This document shows positions 1 through 8,538 of a DNA stretch of 64,000 nucleotides, one piece after another. Position 1 is the stretch's first letter. Every line of letters starts with the position of its first letter. Position numbers and translations under genes: made by a program. Under the pieces are notes generated by a model. That model was given only the letters and a program-made list of their open reading frames with translations, had not been told where the DNA came from and did no database searches. This stretch comes from Methylobacter sp. (GTDB taxonomy: Bacteria > Pseudomonadota > Gammaproteobacteria > Methylococcales > Methylomonadaceae): the NCBI RefSeq assembly GCF_023227905.1, contig NZ_JALOCF010000015.1:1-64000 (forward strand), read 5' to 3'.

Positions 1-1
1 G

Positions 2-109
2 TTGAATAACAACGGCCCCAGCAAAGACAGCCTACGCCAACGAAAACTGCGTGCTTGTTTGAGTGATTGTTATCGCGCCGAACTGATCTTTGGGAAAAGG
101 AAAATATAG
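2..109 (+). CDS. Possible 3' end of a truncated gene
   Basis: An open frame enters from the left edge and runs about 35 codons to a TAG ending at base 109. The visible C-terminus is basic and polar, with two Cys residues and an ending of the type GKRKI. I do not recognise a family, and 35 codons is too short to prove coding. It could equally be non-coding sequence downstream of the transaldolase gene, which converges on it. Confidence 0.2.
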   Translation: MNNNGPSKDSLRQRKLRACLSDCYRAELIFGKRKI

Positions 110-170
110 CGCGATTGCCCTGGAGTGGTAACGACACTGTCTTTACAATTATGCTGCAAATGATAAAGTT

Positions 171-215
171 GCCATCCGGCTGAAAAGACGAGAATATCCC
201 GCCGGATGGCTTTAT
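171..215 (-). terminator. Hairpin terminator after transaldolase
   Basis: A perfect 10-bp inverted repeat (GCCATCCGGC at 171-180 and GCCGGATGGC at 201-210) encloses a 20-base loop. It lies 15 bases past the tal stop codon. The T-rich tract (TTTATT) is on the plus-strand side, so the element may act in both directions. Confidence 0.55.
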
Positions 216-224
216 TAAAAGCTC

Positions 225-1211
225 TTAACCTTCTAAACTCGCCAATCGAGCGGCTAGGAATTCTTCTAATGATTCTAATGCTTTGGTAAAGCCATCAATA
301 CCTTCTGCAAGTTTCTCAGAAGCCATACGGTTTTGGGTATGCATATTATCAAATGTCGCTTTATCAATGGTTAACTTTTCAATTGACGCATTGGCTGCGT
401 TATTAGGATCCAGCTTACGCACCAAGCTGCCTTCAGTAGACTGAAGTTCGGCTAACAGAGACGGTGCAATAGTTAACAAATCACAACCAGCCAATTCAAC
501 AATTTCACCTACATTACGGAAGCTAGCTCCCATAACTTCAGTTTTATGGCCAAATTTTTTGTAGTAATTGTAGATTTCTGTCACAGACAGAACACCTGGA
601 TCCTCAGCAGGCGCATAGGAATCACGACCGGTATCTTTTTTATACCAATCCAAGATGCGCCCAACGAAAGGCGAAATCAGTGTAATTCCGTTCTCGGCAC
701 ATGCAATAGCTTGATGCAGACCAAACAACAAAGTTAAATTACAATGGATACCTTCTTTTTCAAGAATAGCAGCAGCTTGTATACCTTCCCAAGTTGCAGC
801 AATTTTGATCAGAACTCGTTCGCGCGAGACGCCTAACTTTTCATACATAGCAATCAACTCACGGCCTACACGGACGCTAGCATCGGTATCATATGAAAGA
901 CGAGCATCAACTTCAGTGGAAACCCGTCCTGGGATGACCTCAAGTATCTTTTGCCCGAAAGAAACAGCCAAACGTTCAAAAGCTAGGGTAGCTACTTGTG
1001 CTGCTGAAGCATCTTTACCTAAAGTCTCTCTTGCACCTTTCAAAGTATCATCAACGATTCCTTGATATTGTGGCATTTGAGCAGCAGCAGTTATCAACGA
1101 AGGATTAGTCGTTGCATCACGTGGCTTGAAGGTTTCAATAGCCTGGATGTCACCAGTATCGGCTACAACCACGGTCATTTCTCTCAGTTGCTCAAGTAAA
1201 GTCTTGGCCAT
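225..1211 (-). CDS. tal: Transaldolase
   Basis: Transaldolase moves a dihydroxyacetone unit between sugar phosphates. Here it would serve the rearrangement phase of the RuMP cycle that regenerates ribulose 5-phosphate. The 328-residue protein has the family signature DATTNPSLI (residues 32-40), the GRVSTEVDARLS block (95-106) and the Schiff-base lysine near 136 in VLIKIAATWEG. Length fits the E. coli TalB type (about 317) rather than the short type. An AGGAG ribosome site lies 8 bases before the ATG. It is the last gene of the minus-strand RuMP cluster but is separated from the upstream repeat-protein gene by about 400 bases, so it may have its own promoter. Confidence 0.95.
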   Translation of the reverse strand: MAKTLLEQLREMTVVVADTGDIQAIETFKPRDATTNPSLITAAAQMPQYQGIVDDTLKGARETLGKDASAAQVATLAFERLAVSFGQKILEVIPGRVSTEVDARLSYDTDASVRVGRELIAMYEKLGVSRERVLIKIAATWEGIQAAAILEKEGIHCNLTLLFGLHQAIACAENGITLISPFVGRILDWYKKDTGRDSYAPAEDPGVLSVTEIYNYYKKFGHKTEVMGASFRNVGEIVELAGCDLLTIAPSLLAELQSTEGSLVRKLDPNNAANASIEKLTIDKATFDNMHTQNRMASEKLAEGIDGFTKALESLEEFLAARLASLEG

Positions 1212-1608
1212 TAGGGGCTCCTTTTATTTTAAATTTAAAAAACAACAAGGTATACACACGTCACTTCCAAATACATTCAGAAGACAGACGAATGATATCC
1301 AATATAATAACGGGGAGAGATTATACCGTGAGAAACGGTGGTTAACCATCATAAAGCAAACATAATTACAGTCTCTACCGATATTAGGTGAACCATTAAT
1401 TACAGATGAGCATTGGCAGGGATCTGAACAGAATCGCTTTAATATTGGACACTAACTAAATATGCCCCCTGTGTTTACATTTAGCACAATCTTAACCGAG
1501 CCATGTCAGGGACTTAAGGCATTGATTTAACCGAAAAAATTATATCGTGTACAGATAGCCCCACCCATGCTTGAACAAGGCATCTGCACTTTTAACAATA
1601 CTACTCAG
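1212..1608. other. Intergenic region upstream of tal
   Basis: This 397-base AT-rich stretch separates tal from the repeat-protein genes. A small stem (ACCGT/ACGGT, about 1326-1340) is present. I see no convincing sigma-70 promoter or gene. It presumably carries the tal promoter. Confidence 0.4.
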
Positions 1609-2733
1609 TTATACTTTATCTAGATTTTCTCTTGCAGAAACCACTTGCTTTGTTATGTACTTAGAAACACCACTTGCCTTCGGCAATACAGATTGCTTTT
1701 CCATATATTTCGCAACCCCACTTATTTTAGGCAGCTTTCTTGCTGTCATCGCCTCTTTTTCCATGTACTTTGCGACACCAGTTACGATCGGTTTCTCTTT
1801 TATGTTTGATGCTTGCTTCGTAATATACTTGGCAACGCCACTTAAAACGGGAGCTTCTTTTTTAGACAAAATTTGTTTTGCAACATACTTGGCAACACCG
1901 CTTACTGGTGGCTTTTCCTTCGCCAGAATTGCTTGCTCTTCCAAGTATCTAGCCACTCCAGTTGGCGCTGATGCCGCCGCCGCCCTTTCCTCTGCCTTTG
2001 CCATTTCCTGTTCTATTATTAGCTGCGCTTCTTTTTCTTTTTCTTTTTCTTGCTCTTTTACGAGCATACGCTGTTCTTCCAGATATCTGGCAACTATAGC
2101 AGCAGCAGCAGCTTTTCTTTGGGCGATAGATTCTTCTTCAAGATATTTACCAACCCCGGTTGCAGCAGCAGTATTTCTAGCTGATATGGATTGCTTTATT
2201 AAATACTTAGAAACACTACTTATAACAGATGACTTCGACTGCTTTTCCACATATTTTGCAACGCTACTGACTACAGATGCTTTCTTTTCATCAGCAGCAT
2301 GCTTACTCACGTACTTAGCAACGCCACTTAATTTCGGCGCTCTTTTTGCGAGTACCGCTTGTCTTGCTACATACTTGGCAACACCACTTACAGGAGACTG
2401 ATCCAGGTTTGCCAAGTACTTGGCAACACTACTTAATGGCACAGCTTCTTCGTGTTTTTCCAAGCGGTCAACAAATTCAGACGCTGTAGCTGTAGATACC
2501 TGACTCTCCATGGAATCAGCAGGTTCATTACTCACCGATAGCTCTTGCTGATTTCTCAGATATCTCTCAACTCCGCTTAAAACCGGCTCAACTTCCAGAC
2601 CTTTCAAATACCTAGCAACTCCAGTAAGTCCACTAGAATCACCAACATATACGACAGGACTGGTTCGTGTTTCAACTTCTCTTTTGGAGCCAAAAAATCC
2701 AGACACTAAATCGATCAAGTAATTTTGATCCAC
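1609..2733 (-). CDS. Soluble protein with 15 repeats of an [ST]GV[AE][KR]Y motif
   Basis: I do not recognise a described function. The 374-residue protein has no signal peptide or obvious membrane segment. It carries 15 copies of a motif like SGVAKYxxKQ, with the conserved Tyr at residues 42, 58, 106, 121, 141, 161, 177, 197, 217, 263, 283, 303, 323, 343 and 359. Most spacings are exactly 20 residues, with two of 16. Between motifs are Lys/Glu/Ala-rich, probably helical linkers; residues about 218-255 form a strongly charged insert. The N-terminal block ending GLTGVARYL matches the equivalent block of the upstream gene. The start is GTG; it follows the upstream TGA by three bases (TGA TAA GTG), with GGGGG as a likely ribosome site, so translation is probably coupled. 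A multivalent scaffold or filament role is inference. Confidence 0.85.
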   Translation of the reverse strand: MDQNYLIDLVSGFFGSKREVETRTSPVVYVGDSSGLTGVARYLKGLEVEPVLSGVERYLRNQQELSVSNEPADSMESQVSTATASEFVDRLEKHEEAVPLSSVAKYLANLDQSPVSGVAKYVARQAVLAKRAPKLSGVAKYVSKHAADEKKASVVSSVAKYVEKQSKSSVISSVSKYLIKQSISARNTAAATGVGKYLEEESIAQRKAAAAAIVARYLEEQRMLVKEQEKEKEKEAQLIIEQEMAKAEERAAAASAPTGVARYLEEQAILAKEKPPVSGVAKYVAKQILSKKEAPVLSGVAKYITKQASNIKEKPIVTGVAKYMEKEAMTARKLPKISGVAKYMEKQSVLPKASGVSKYITKQVVSARENLDKV

Positions 2734-2736
2734 TTA

Positions 2737-3420
2737 TCACCCCCGGTTGCGCATGTACTTTTCAACTCCAGTTCCTGCTTGAGCTGTTGCTTCTTTTGCG
2801 GATACAGCCTGTCTCTCAAGATACTTTTCAACTCCGCTTGTTGCTACTTTTTCTTTTTCAGTCTCAGCATGACTTTCCAAATATCTAGCAACACCAGTTG
2901 CAGCAATCATATTGTTCTTTCTCAGATATCGAGCAACACCTGAAAGCCCACTAGCATGACTAGTGTAAACGGGCGCTTGGCTAACTTTGGCTTTTGGCTC
3001 GCGCTTGTTTAAGAAGATAAACCCAGCCACAGCGAAAACAATTAACCCCAACAGGTAACTCATCATTGAGTCTTCTTCAACCTTAACTGAGGCGTTTCCT
3101 TCTGTATCAGCTGTTTTAGTACGCTCAGAGACTGATGCTGCTGATGTTGTTCCAGTAAATTTGCTTGACTTATAATCAGCGTCTTTATATAGAACTTTTG
3201 GCTCAAAATTTGTTGCAGGGTATTTTGAATCTGCCTCAGCCGATGTTTCTTGCTTAACTGCCGCAGCAGCAGGCGCAGACTTGGCTTGGCTGTATGCCGG
3301 ATCTTGGTAAATTACTTTTGGTTTGAAATCTGCTGCCGGATATTCTGTTTCCGCCCCTACTATGGGACTTGCTAATAACAGCGTAGCAACTAAACCATTC
3401 GTCAAATTATTTATTTTCAC
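2737..3420 (-). CDS. Membrane-anchored protein with periplasmic repeats and four GV[AE][KR]Y repeats
   Basis: No described function is recognised. The 227-residue protein begins with a Sec-type signal peptide (about 1-23, ending VGA). Two periplasmic copies of a 17-residue repeat follow (YPAADFKPKVIYQDPAY at 27-43 and YPATNFEPKVLYKDADY at 67-83, exactly 40 apart). After a low-complexity spacer comes one membrane span (about 119-138) followed by NKR, placing the C-terminus in the cytoplasm. That tail has four motifs with Tyr at 165, 180, 200 and 222, the same motif as in the next gene. Start is GTG with GGGG upstream. It is probably co-transcribed with the 15-repeat protein and lies between tkt and tal. 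Tethering the soluble partner to the membrane is a plausible but unproven role. Confidence 0.85.
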   Translation of the reverse strand: MKINNLTNGLVATLLLASPIVGAETEYPAADFKPKVIYQDPAYSQAKSAPAAAAVKQETSAEADSKYPATNFEPKVLYKDADYKSSKFTGTTSAASVSERTKTADTEGNASVKVEEDSMMSYLLGLIVFAVAGFIFLNKREPKAKVSQAPVYTSHASGLSGVARYLRKNNMIAATGVARYLESHAETEKEKVATSGVEKYLERQAVSAKEATAQAGTGVEKYMRNRG

Positions 3421-3583
3421 GTGTTAATCCCCCTCTTTGCGTTGTTTTATAATAGCCATATCTGCGTTAATCGTTTTTTCCAATAGTAACTACGTATTAA
3501 TAAACTAATCATAACTAAATGAATAGTGTCAGTTTTGAGGTCCTCTCAGTAAGCAACAACTAACGCAAACATGGCCTTTAAAA

Positions 3584-5569
3584 TTAAAGTACTGCTTCTA
3601 CGTTTTTAACAACGTTTTCAACAGTAAAACCGAAGTGTTTCATCAATACGCCGCCAGGAGCAGATTCGCCGAAAGTATCAATACCGACAACTGCCCCTTC
3701 TAAGCCAACATATTTACGCCAGAAATCAGTAATACCCGCTTCAATCGCAACACGTTTAACACCGGGTGTTAATACGCTGTCTTTGTAAGCTTGATCTTGA
3801 CGATCAAATACATTTGTTGATGGCATTGAAACAACGCGCGCTTGAATTCCTTTTTCTGCTAAGGCTGCTTGTGATTTTATTGCCAAATCAACTTCTGAAC
3901 CGGTTGCAATAAGGATAACTTGAGCTTTACCCGCTGCTTCAGAAATAACATATGCCCCTTTACGTATAGCTGCGATTTGTTCATCAGTACGAGCTATGAA
4001 AGGTAAGCCTTGACGGCTTAATACTAAGCTTGTAGGCCCCGTCATACGTTCAATTGCCATTACCCAAGAAACCGCTGTTTCTGTGGTATCGGCTGGTCGC
4101 CATACATCCATATTTGGAATGTAACGCATAGCAGAAGTATTCTCAATCGGCTGATGCGTTGGACCGTCTTCCCCTTGACCAATAGAGTCATGGGTCAAAA
4201 CAGCAATGGTGCGAATTTTCATTAACGCCGACATACGTAAAGCACTTTTTGCGTAATCAGAGAACATGTGGAATGTTCCGCCGTAAGGCAATAAGCCGCC
4301 ATGTAACGCCATACCGTTCATAATGGTATACATACCAAACTCGCGCACACCGTAAGAGATGTAATTACCCGGCTCTTTACCGCTGACATGTTTAAAGCTG
4401 CTGCAACTGGTTAAATTAGACCCGGTTAAATCTGCAGAACCACCTAAAAACTCAGGTAATGTAGGGGCTAATCCGCCAATTACTTTTTGTGAAGATTGGC
4501 GTGTGGCCAGATTTTCTGCTTTTGCGTTGGTTTCAGCAATCAATGCGTCAGTCGCTGCTTGCCAATTAGCAGGGAGTTCGCCAGCCATACGCCGTTTGAA
4601 TTCTGCCGCCAACTCTGGATATTCCGCCTCATAAGCTGCGAATTTTTCATTCCAGGCCGCTTCGGCTTTTGTACCTTTTGATTTAGCATCCCAGCCTGCG
4701 TAAACATTTTCTGGAATAATGAATGCTTCATGATCCCAGCCTAACGCTGCTTTTGTTAAGTTAATTTCAGGCTGGCCTAAAGCTGCACCATGACATTCAT
4801 GAGTACCTGCTTTGTTTGGAGACCCAAAACCAATAGTTGTTTTGCAGCAGATTAGTGAAGGCATATCAGTCATAGCTTTAGCCATGACAATTGCTTTGTT
4901 TATCTCTTCAGGATTATGGCCGTCTACTGACAGAACATGCCAACCGTAAGCTTCAAAACGTTTTGCAGTATCATCGGTATACCAGCCTTCAATATGGCCA
5001 TCAATAGAAATACCGTTATCGTCCCAGAAAGCAATTAAGTTGCCTAGGCCCCAAGTACCCGCTAATGCACAGGCTTCATGAGAAATACCTTCCATTAAAC
5101 AACCATCACCCATGAATACATAAGTATGGTGATCAACAATTTTATGCCCTTGACGGTTGAATTGGTCGGCAAGCAGCTTTTCAGCCATTGCAAAACCCAC
5201 ACCATTGGCAATGCCTTGCCCTAACGGCCCTGTCGTTGTTTCAATGCCTGGTGCATAACCGTATTCAGGATGTCCCGCACATTTTGAATGCAGTTGACGG
5301 AAATTTTTTAACTCTTCGAGGGGTAAATCATAACCGGTCAAATGTAACAATGAATAAATCAACATTGAACCATGACCATTGGAAAGAACAAAACGGTCAC
5401 GATCTGACCATTTCGGATTGGACGGATTGTGGCGCATGTGGTCATTCCACAAAACCTCGGCGATATCCGCCATTCCCATAGGCGCGCCTGGATGTCCTGA
5501 ATTTGCTTTCTGCACGGCATCCATGCTCAAAGCGCGTATGGCGTTCGCTAATTCTCGACGCGAAGTCAT
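3584..5569 (-). CDS. tkt: Transketolase
   Basis: This is the thiamine-diphosphate enzyme that transfers two-carbon ketol units in the RuMP and pentose-phosphate rearrangements. The 661-residue protein has the full family layout. The N-terminal SGHPGAPMGMA block is at 24-34. The thiamine diphosphate motif runs from GDGCLMEG (154-161) to DDNGIS (183-188). A pyrimidine domain contains the SADLTGSN and GPTHQPIE blocks. Length matches E. coli TktA (663). An AAGGAG site precedes the ATG. It follows phi by about 140 bases on the same strand. Confidence 0.96.
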   Translation of the reverse strand: MTSRRELANAIRALSMDAVQKANSGHPGAPMGMADIAEVLWNDHMRHNPSNPKWSDRDRFVLSNGHGSMLIYSLLHLTGYDLPLEELKNFRQLHSKCAGHPEYGYAPGIETTTGPLGQGIANGVGFAMAEKLLADQFNRQGHKIVDHHTYVFMGDGCLMEGISHEACALAGTWGLGNLIAFWDDNGISIDGHIEGWYTDDTAKRFEAYGWHVLSVDGHNPEEINKAIVMAKAMTDMPSLICCKTTIGFGSPNKAGTHECHGAALGQPEINLTKAALGWDHEAFIIPENVYAGWDAKSKGTKAEAAWNEKFAAYEAEYPELAAEFKRRMAGELPANWQAATDALIAETNAKAENLATRQSSQKVIGGLAPTLPEFLGGSADLTGSNLTSCSSFKHVSGKEPGNYISYGVREFGMYTIMNGMALHGGLLPYGGTFHMFSDYAKSALRMSALMKIRTIAVLTHDSIGQGEDGPTHQPIENTSAMRYIPNMDVWRPADTTETAVSWVMAIERMTGPTSLVLSRQGLPFIARTDEQIAAIRKGAYVISEAAGKAQVILIATGSEVDLAIKSQAALAEKGIQARVVSMPSTNVFDRQDQAYKDSVLTPGVKRVAIEAGITDFWRKYVGLEGAVVGIDTFGESAPGGVLMKHFGFTVENVVKNVEAVL

Positions 5570-5674
5570 ATTCTTCTCCTTACTATTAATATATTACTAA
5601 ATGGTGACTTTTATTTAGTCTGATCGACTTTGTCACGAAATGTTCTTTCGGCGTTTTTACCCTACAAGGATTTG

Positions 5675-5698
5675 AACGAGTGGCCATAACCACTCGTT
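5675..5698 (-). other. Hairpin between phi and tkt
   Basis: A perfect 9-bp inverted repeat (AACGAGTGG/CCACTCGTT) with a 6-base loop lies just after the phi stop codon. No T-run follows in the transcript direction. It may be an mRNA processing or stability element, or a weak attenuator that sets the tkt level relative to hps-phi. Confidence 0.45.
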
Positions 5699-5707
5699 CC
5701 TGTGCCG

Positions 5708-6241
5708 CTATTCTAAATTAGCGTGCCTTTCTCTCATCACTTCTTCGGGAATTCCTTTTTCATGGATAATGTGAGAAATGGTTGCTTCTAAAAATAACAA
5801 AGTAGATAGCTCAAACACAGTCCCCATAGGCATTCCTAAAACCTTACCATATTGTTCTGGATTACCGACTTGAAATACTGCATCTGCCAGATCGCCAATG
5901 GTTGAGCTGCTTTTTGCAGAAATCAAGACGATGTTGGCACCTATCTTTTTTGCACTTTTAGTGAATGCTATTAATTGCTCAGTTTCTCCGGATCCGGAAA
6001 TAATGATCAATAAGTCACCGCTTTTAATGCTCGGCGTCACAATTTCGCCCACGACACTTACATCGTAACCGCCGTGAACCAACCTCATTGCAAAGAAATT
6101 CCCGACAAGCTTGGACCGCCCCGCGCCAGCGATAAATATCCGCTTGGCGTTATCCAGCATTTGGGTTAACTTTGCATCATACGTATCATCTGTAGCTTCA
6201 AGAACACCTGAAATCTTTTCTATGATAAGTTTCTGATGCAT
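5708..6241 (-). CDS. hxlB: 6-phospho-3-hexuloisomerase
   Basis: Second step of formaldehyde fixation in the RuMP cycle: isomerises D-arabino-3-hexulose 6-phosphate to fructose 6-phosphate in the cytoplasm. The 177-residue protein is a single SIS domain with the sugar-phosphate loops GAGRSKLV (39-46) and ISGSGET (81-87), and a C-terminal segment ending MRERHANLE typical of the family. It follows hps with a 2-base gap, so the two are almost certainly translated from one mRNA. Confidence 0.95.
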   Translation of the reverse strand: MHQKLIIEKISGVLEATDDTYDAKLTQMLDNAKRIFIAGAGRSKLVGNFFAMRLVHGGYDVSVVGEIVTPSIKSGDLLIIISGSGETEQLIAFTKSAKKIGANIVLISAKSSSTIGDLADAVFQVGNPEQYGKVLGMPMGTVFELSTLLFLEATISHIIHEKGIPEEVMRERHANLE

Positions 6242-6243
6242 AA

Positions 6244-6885
6244 TTATACCGCGTCAACCAATTCGCGAATTTCGCGAGCCGCATCAGCAGGTGAAGCTGC
6301 GCCATAGATGGCTGCGCCAACTACGATGATGTTTGCGCCAGCGCGAACTACATCTTGTACAGTTGATGGTTTAATGCCACCTGCAACAGAAATTCTGACG
6401 TTCAAACCTAGTCTTGCGATGTCATTCAAATCAGCAAATGGAGTGTGTCCTGCAGCTTGTGCATCAAGACCTGTATGAATACCCATGATATGAGCGCCCA
6501 TTTCAGCAGTTGCGCGTGCGCACGCTACTTTATCGTCAACATTAATCAAGTCAATTTGAGCTTCTGCACCGTATGCATTAGCTGCTTTGATAACGCCTGC
6601 ACAAGTTGCAAGGCCAGATACGCCTAAAACTGTACAAATATCAGCACCTGCTGCATAAAAAGGTGTTGCTTCGTACTCGCCTGCGTCCATAGTTTTAAGG
6701 TCAACTAAAAGCAATTTCTCTGGAAATCTCGCTCTTAATTCTTTAACCAAATTAATGCCATTATGTTTGATACATGGAGTTCCGATTTCAAATATATCAA
6801 CGTGAGGAGCTACTAATGTAGCAAGGCCTACTGTTTGATCGAAATCCAGTGAATCTAATGCCATTTGAATTAATGGTTTTGCCAT
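6244..6885 (-). CDS. hxlA: 3-hexulose-6-phosphate synthase
   Basis: First RuMP enzyme: aldol addition of formaldehyde to ribulose 5-phosphate. The 213-residue protein is an orotidine-5-phosphate-decarboxylase-fold (beta/alpha)8 barrel. It has ALDSLDF (9-15), EIGTPCIK (33-40), the metal/acid motif DLKTMDAGE (62-70, DxKxxD) and a C-terminal phosphate-binding VAGGIKPST segment. A GGAG ribosome site lies 8 bases before the ATG. It is the first gene of the minus-strand RuMP cluster and sits behind a roughly 750-base upstream region shared with a divergent gene. Confidence 0.96.
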   Translation of the reverse strand: MAKPLIQMALDSLDFDQTVGLATLVAPHVDIFEIGTPCIKHNGINLVKELRARFPEKLLLVDLKTMDAGEYEATPFYAAGADICTVLGVSGLATCAGVIKAANAYGAEAQIDLINVDDKVACARATAEMGAHIMGIHTGLDAQAAGHTPFADLNDIARLGLNVRISVAGGIKPSTVQDVVRAGANIIVVGAAIYGAASPADAAREIRELVDAV

Positions 6886-6953
6886 GATGCGTGCTCCGAT
6901 GGTTTATAGTAATAGTTATAGTTTTAGTTACTTATTCTTTATGCGAACGCAAC

Positions 6954-6981
6954 TTTAAAGTAGAAAGGGGACAGATGTCAA
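6954..6981 (-). promoter_or_regulatory. Candidate sigma-70 promoter for the hps operon
   Basis: On the minus strand a perfect TTGACA (6976-6981) is followed after 16 bases by TTTAAA (6954-6959), about 70 bases upstream of the hps start. The -10 element is a weak match (4 of 6), so assignment is tentative. Confidence 0.4.
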
Positions 6982-7633
6982 TGCCCAATGCTCAATGTTC
7001 TAAGTTGACATATCGATATCAGCTGAATGAAGGAAACATGCAAGCAAAATGTTATAAGCTTAATTTTATGTAACGGTAGCTATTTGCCTTCCCTATAAAG
7101 TTAGCTATACCGTCTATCTTCTATAAAAACTAACCAGTAGCCACACCAACACAAATTTTTCAGCTGTTTCAATCAAACACAAACACTGTCAAGATGTTTC
7201 GCATAAGAACACACTCATGCAGCAGTCCGATCTTGCCACTGTGCAATGATACATTTCAACAGCTTTAAGAACACTGCATATAAATAAGCAAGAGACGCAA
7301 TACCATCACGGCGACCGCATTAAATGCATCCATCCCATATCGATACATAAACCGTTATCAAGATTAAGCTTATGCATCAAGCTTCAAACAAAATTCAACC
7401 CGGACTTTATACCCATTGATTTAGACGATCTATCAACCAAGATTTTGTGTTTTGATAACAAAAAAAGTGACTTACAAGCACTAATGCAAAATCATCAAAC
7501 ACACAGCCAGTCCGTTAATTACCCGCTTGCGCCCAAACCGGCAGCCATGCTCAACTTAAACACAACGGAATGCATACCTTAGTCATTCGATGTAAATTAT
7601 AATAACGAACCCAATTAAGAGAGAAACAACGCA
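6982..7633. other. Long divergent intergenic region
   Basis: About 650 bases between the hps promoter and the HAD phosphatase gene. It is AT-rich and has several short near-repeats around AAGCTTATGCAT (about 7365-7390). I find no convincing ORF, tRNA or CRISPR-like array. A large regulatory region or an unrecognised small RNA is possible. Confidence 0.4.
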
Positions 7634-8461
7634 ATGGAACCTTTTAACAATATAAAAGCACTTATCATTGATATGGATGGTGTTTTATGGCACGGCGACC
7701 AGCCAATGCCTGGCTTGGCAGATTTCTTTCAAACCTTACGTGATCAACAAATCCGCTTTATCCTGGCAACTAATAACGCCAGTCTGACTCAAGAGCAATA
7801 TGTCATCAAGCTGGCGCAGATGGGTGTACAGGTGACACGTGATGAAATCCTGACTTCCAGCATGGCAACCGCACTGTACCTGAGCAAGTACAACAATCCT
7901 CTGGAAAGCCGCATATTTGTCATCGGTGAGGATGGCGCTAAACAGCCGCTTCTTGACCATGGCTTTACCTTGACCGACCTGTATGAATTAAATGATGACA
8001 AAGACAACCCCAATATGGGAGCCCACATTGTTGTCTGTGGCAAAGACAGCACCCTGACATGGGACAAGCTGGCCACAGCTACGTTGAATATTCGCGCCGG
8101 CGCCCAATTTATCGGCACTAATGCCGACACTACATTACCTACTGAACGCGGCCTCACCCATGGCAACGGAGCAATCCTGGCGGCACTACAAGCAGCTACC
8201 GGTGTAACACCGACCATCATCGGTAAGCCTGAACCCATTATTTACCAGCAAGCACTCGCGTTACTAGGCGTAGATCCGGCTCAAACAGTGGCTATTGGTG
8301 ATCGCTTGGAGACCGATATTCTTGGCGCGGTTCGCACCGGCATACGCAGCCTTATGGTTTTATCGGGCGTATCCACCGAAGATGATTTTAAAACAACAGA
8401 CTATCAGCCAACCTGGGTTATGCGAGACATCCGCGCCGTGACCCAAGCATTAAAAAACTGA
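7634..8461 (+). CDS. HAD-superfamily phosphatase, NagD type
   Basis: A 275-residue member of the NagD/4-nitrophenylphosphatase branch of HAD hydrolases (class IIA). Motif I is DMDGVL (nucleophile Asp13, acid Asp15). Motif II is ATNNAS near 45-50. The Lys of GKPEP lies near 197, and GDRLETD near 220 gives the magnesium-binding acids. The cap domain lies between motifs II and III. It probably dephosphorylates a small phosphate ester such as a sugar phosphate or phosphoglycolate; the exact substrate cannot be read from sequence. It lies 77 bases upstream of dhaK on the same strand and may be co-transcribed with it. Confidence 0.85.
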   Translation: MEPFNNIKALIIDMDGVLWHGDQPMPGLADFFQTLRDQQIRFILATNNASLTQEQYVIKLAQMGVQVTRDEILTSSMATALYLSKYNNPLESRIFVIGEDGAKQPLLDHGFTLTDLYELNDDKDNPNMGAHIVVCGKDSTLTWDKLATATLNIRAGAQFIGTNADTTLPTERGLTHGNGAILAALQAATGVTPTIIGKPEPIIYQQALALLGVDPAQTVAIGDRLETDILGAVRTGIRSLMVLSGVSTEDDFKTTDYQPTWVMRDIRAVTQALKN

Positions 8462-8538
8462 CGGCTACGCGTTAAAGCAATAGATCAGATTTACCGTCCG
8501 CGCTATCATCAAAAACCACACCCACCGGAGCCACCGCA

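Noticed and set aside
1571..2401. A 276-codon plus-strand frame opposite the repeat-protein gene
   Set aside because: It mirrors the repeats of the minus-strand gene and comes from their regular codon pattern. It has no ribosome site, and the minus-strand frame has a coherent motif and operon position.
1609..3420. CRISPR array or tandem DNA repeat of about 60 bases
   Set aside because: The periodicity is in codons of a real protein; DNA copies are diverged and have no identical repeats with unique spacers.
6891..7073. A 60-codon frame upstream of hps
   Set aside because: It covers the likely hps promoter and has no ribosome site or recognisable features.
7074..7633. An unrecognised non-coding RNA gene
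   Set aside because: No stable stem-terminator or conserved motif could be pointed out by eye, so it is only noted as an empty intergenic stretch.
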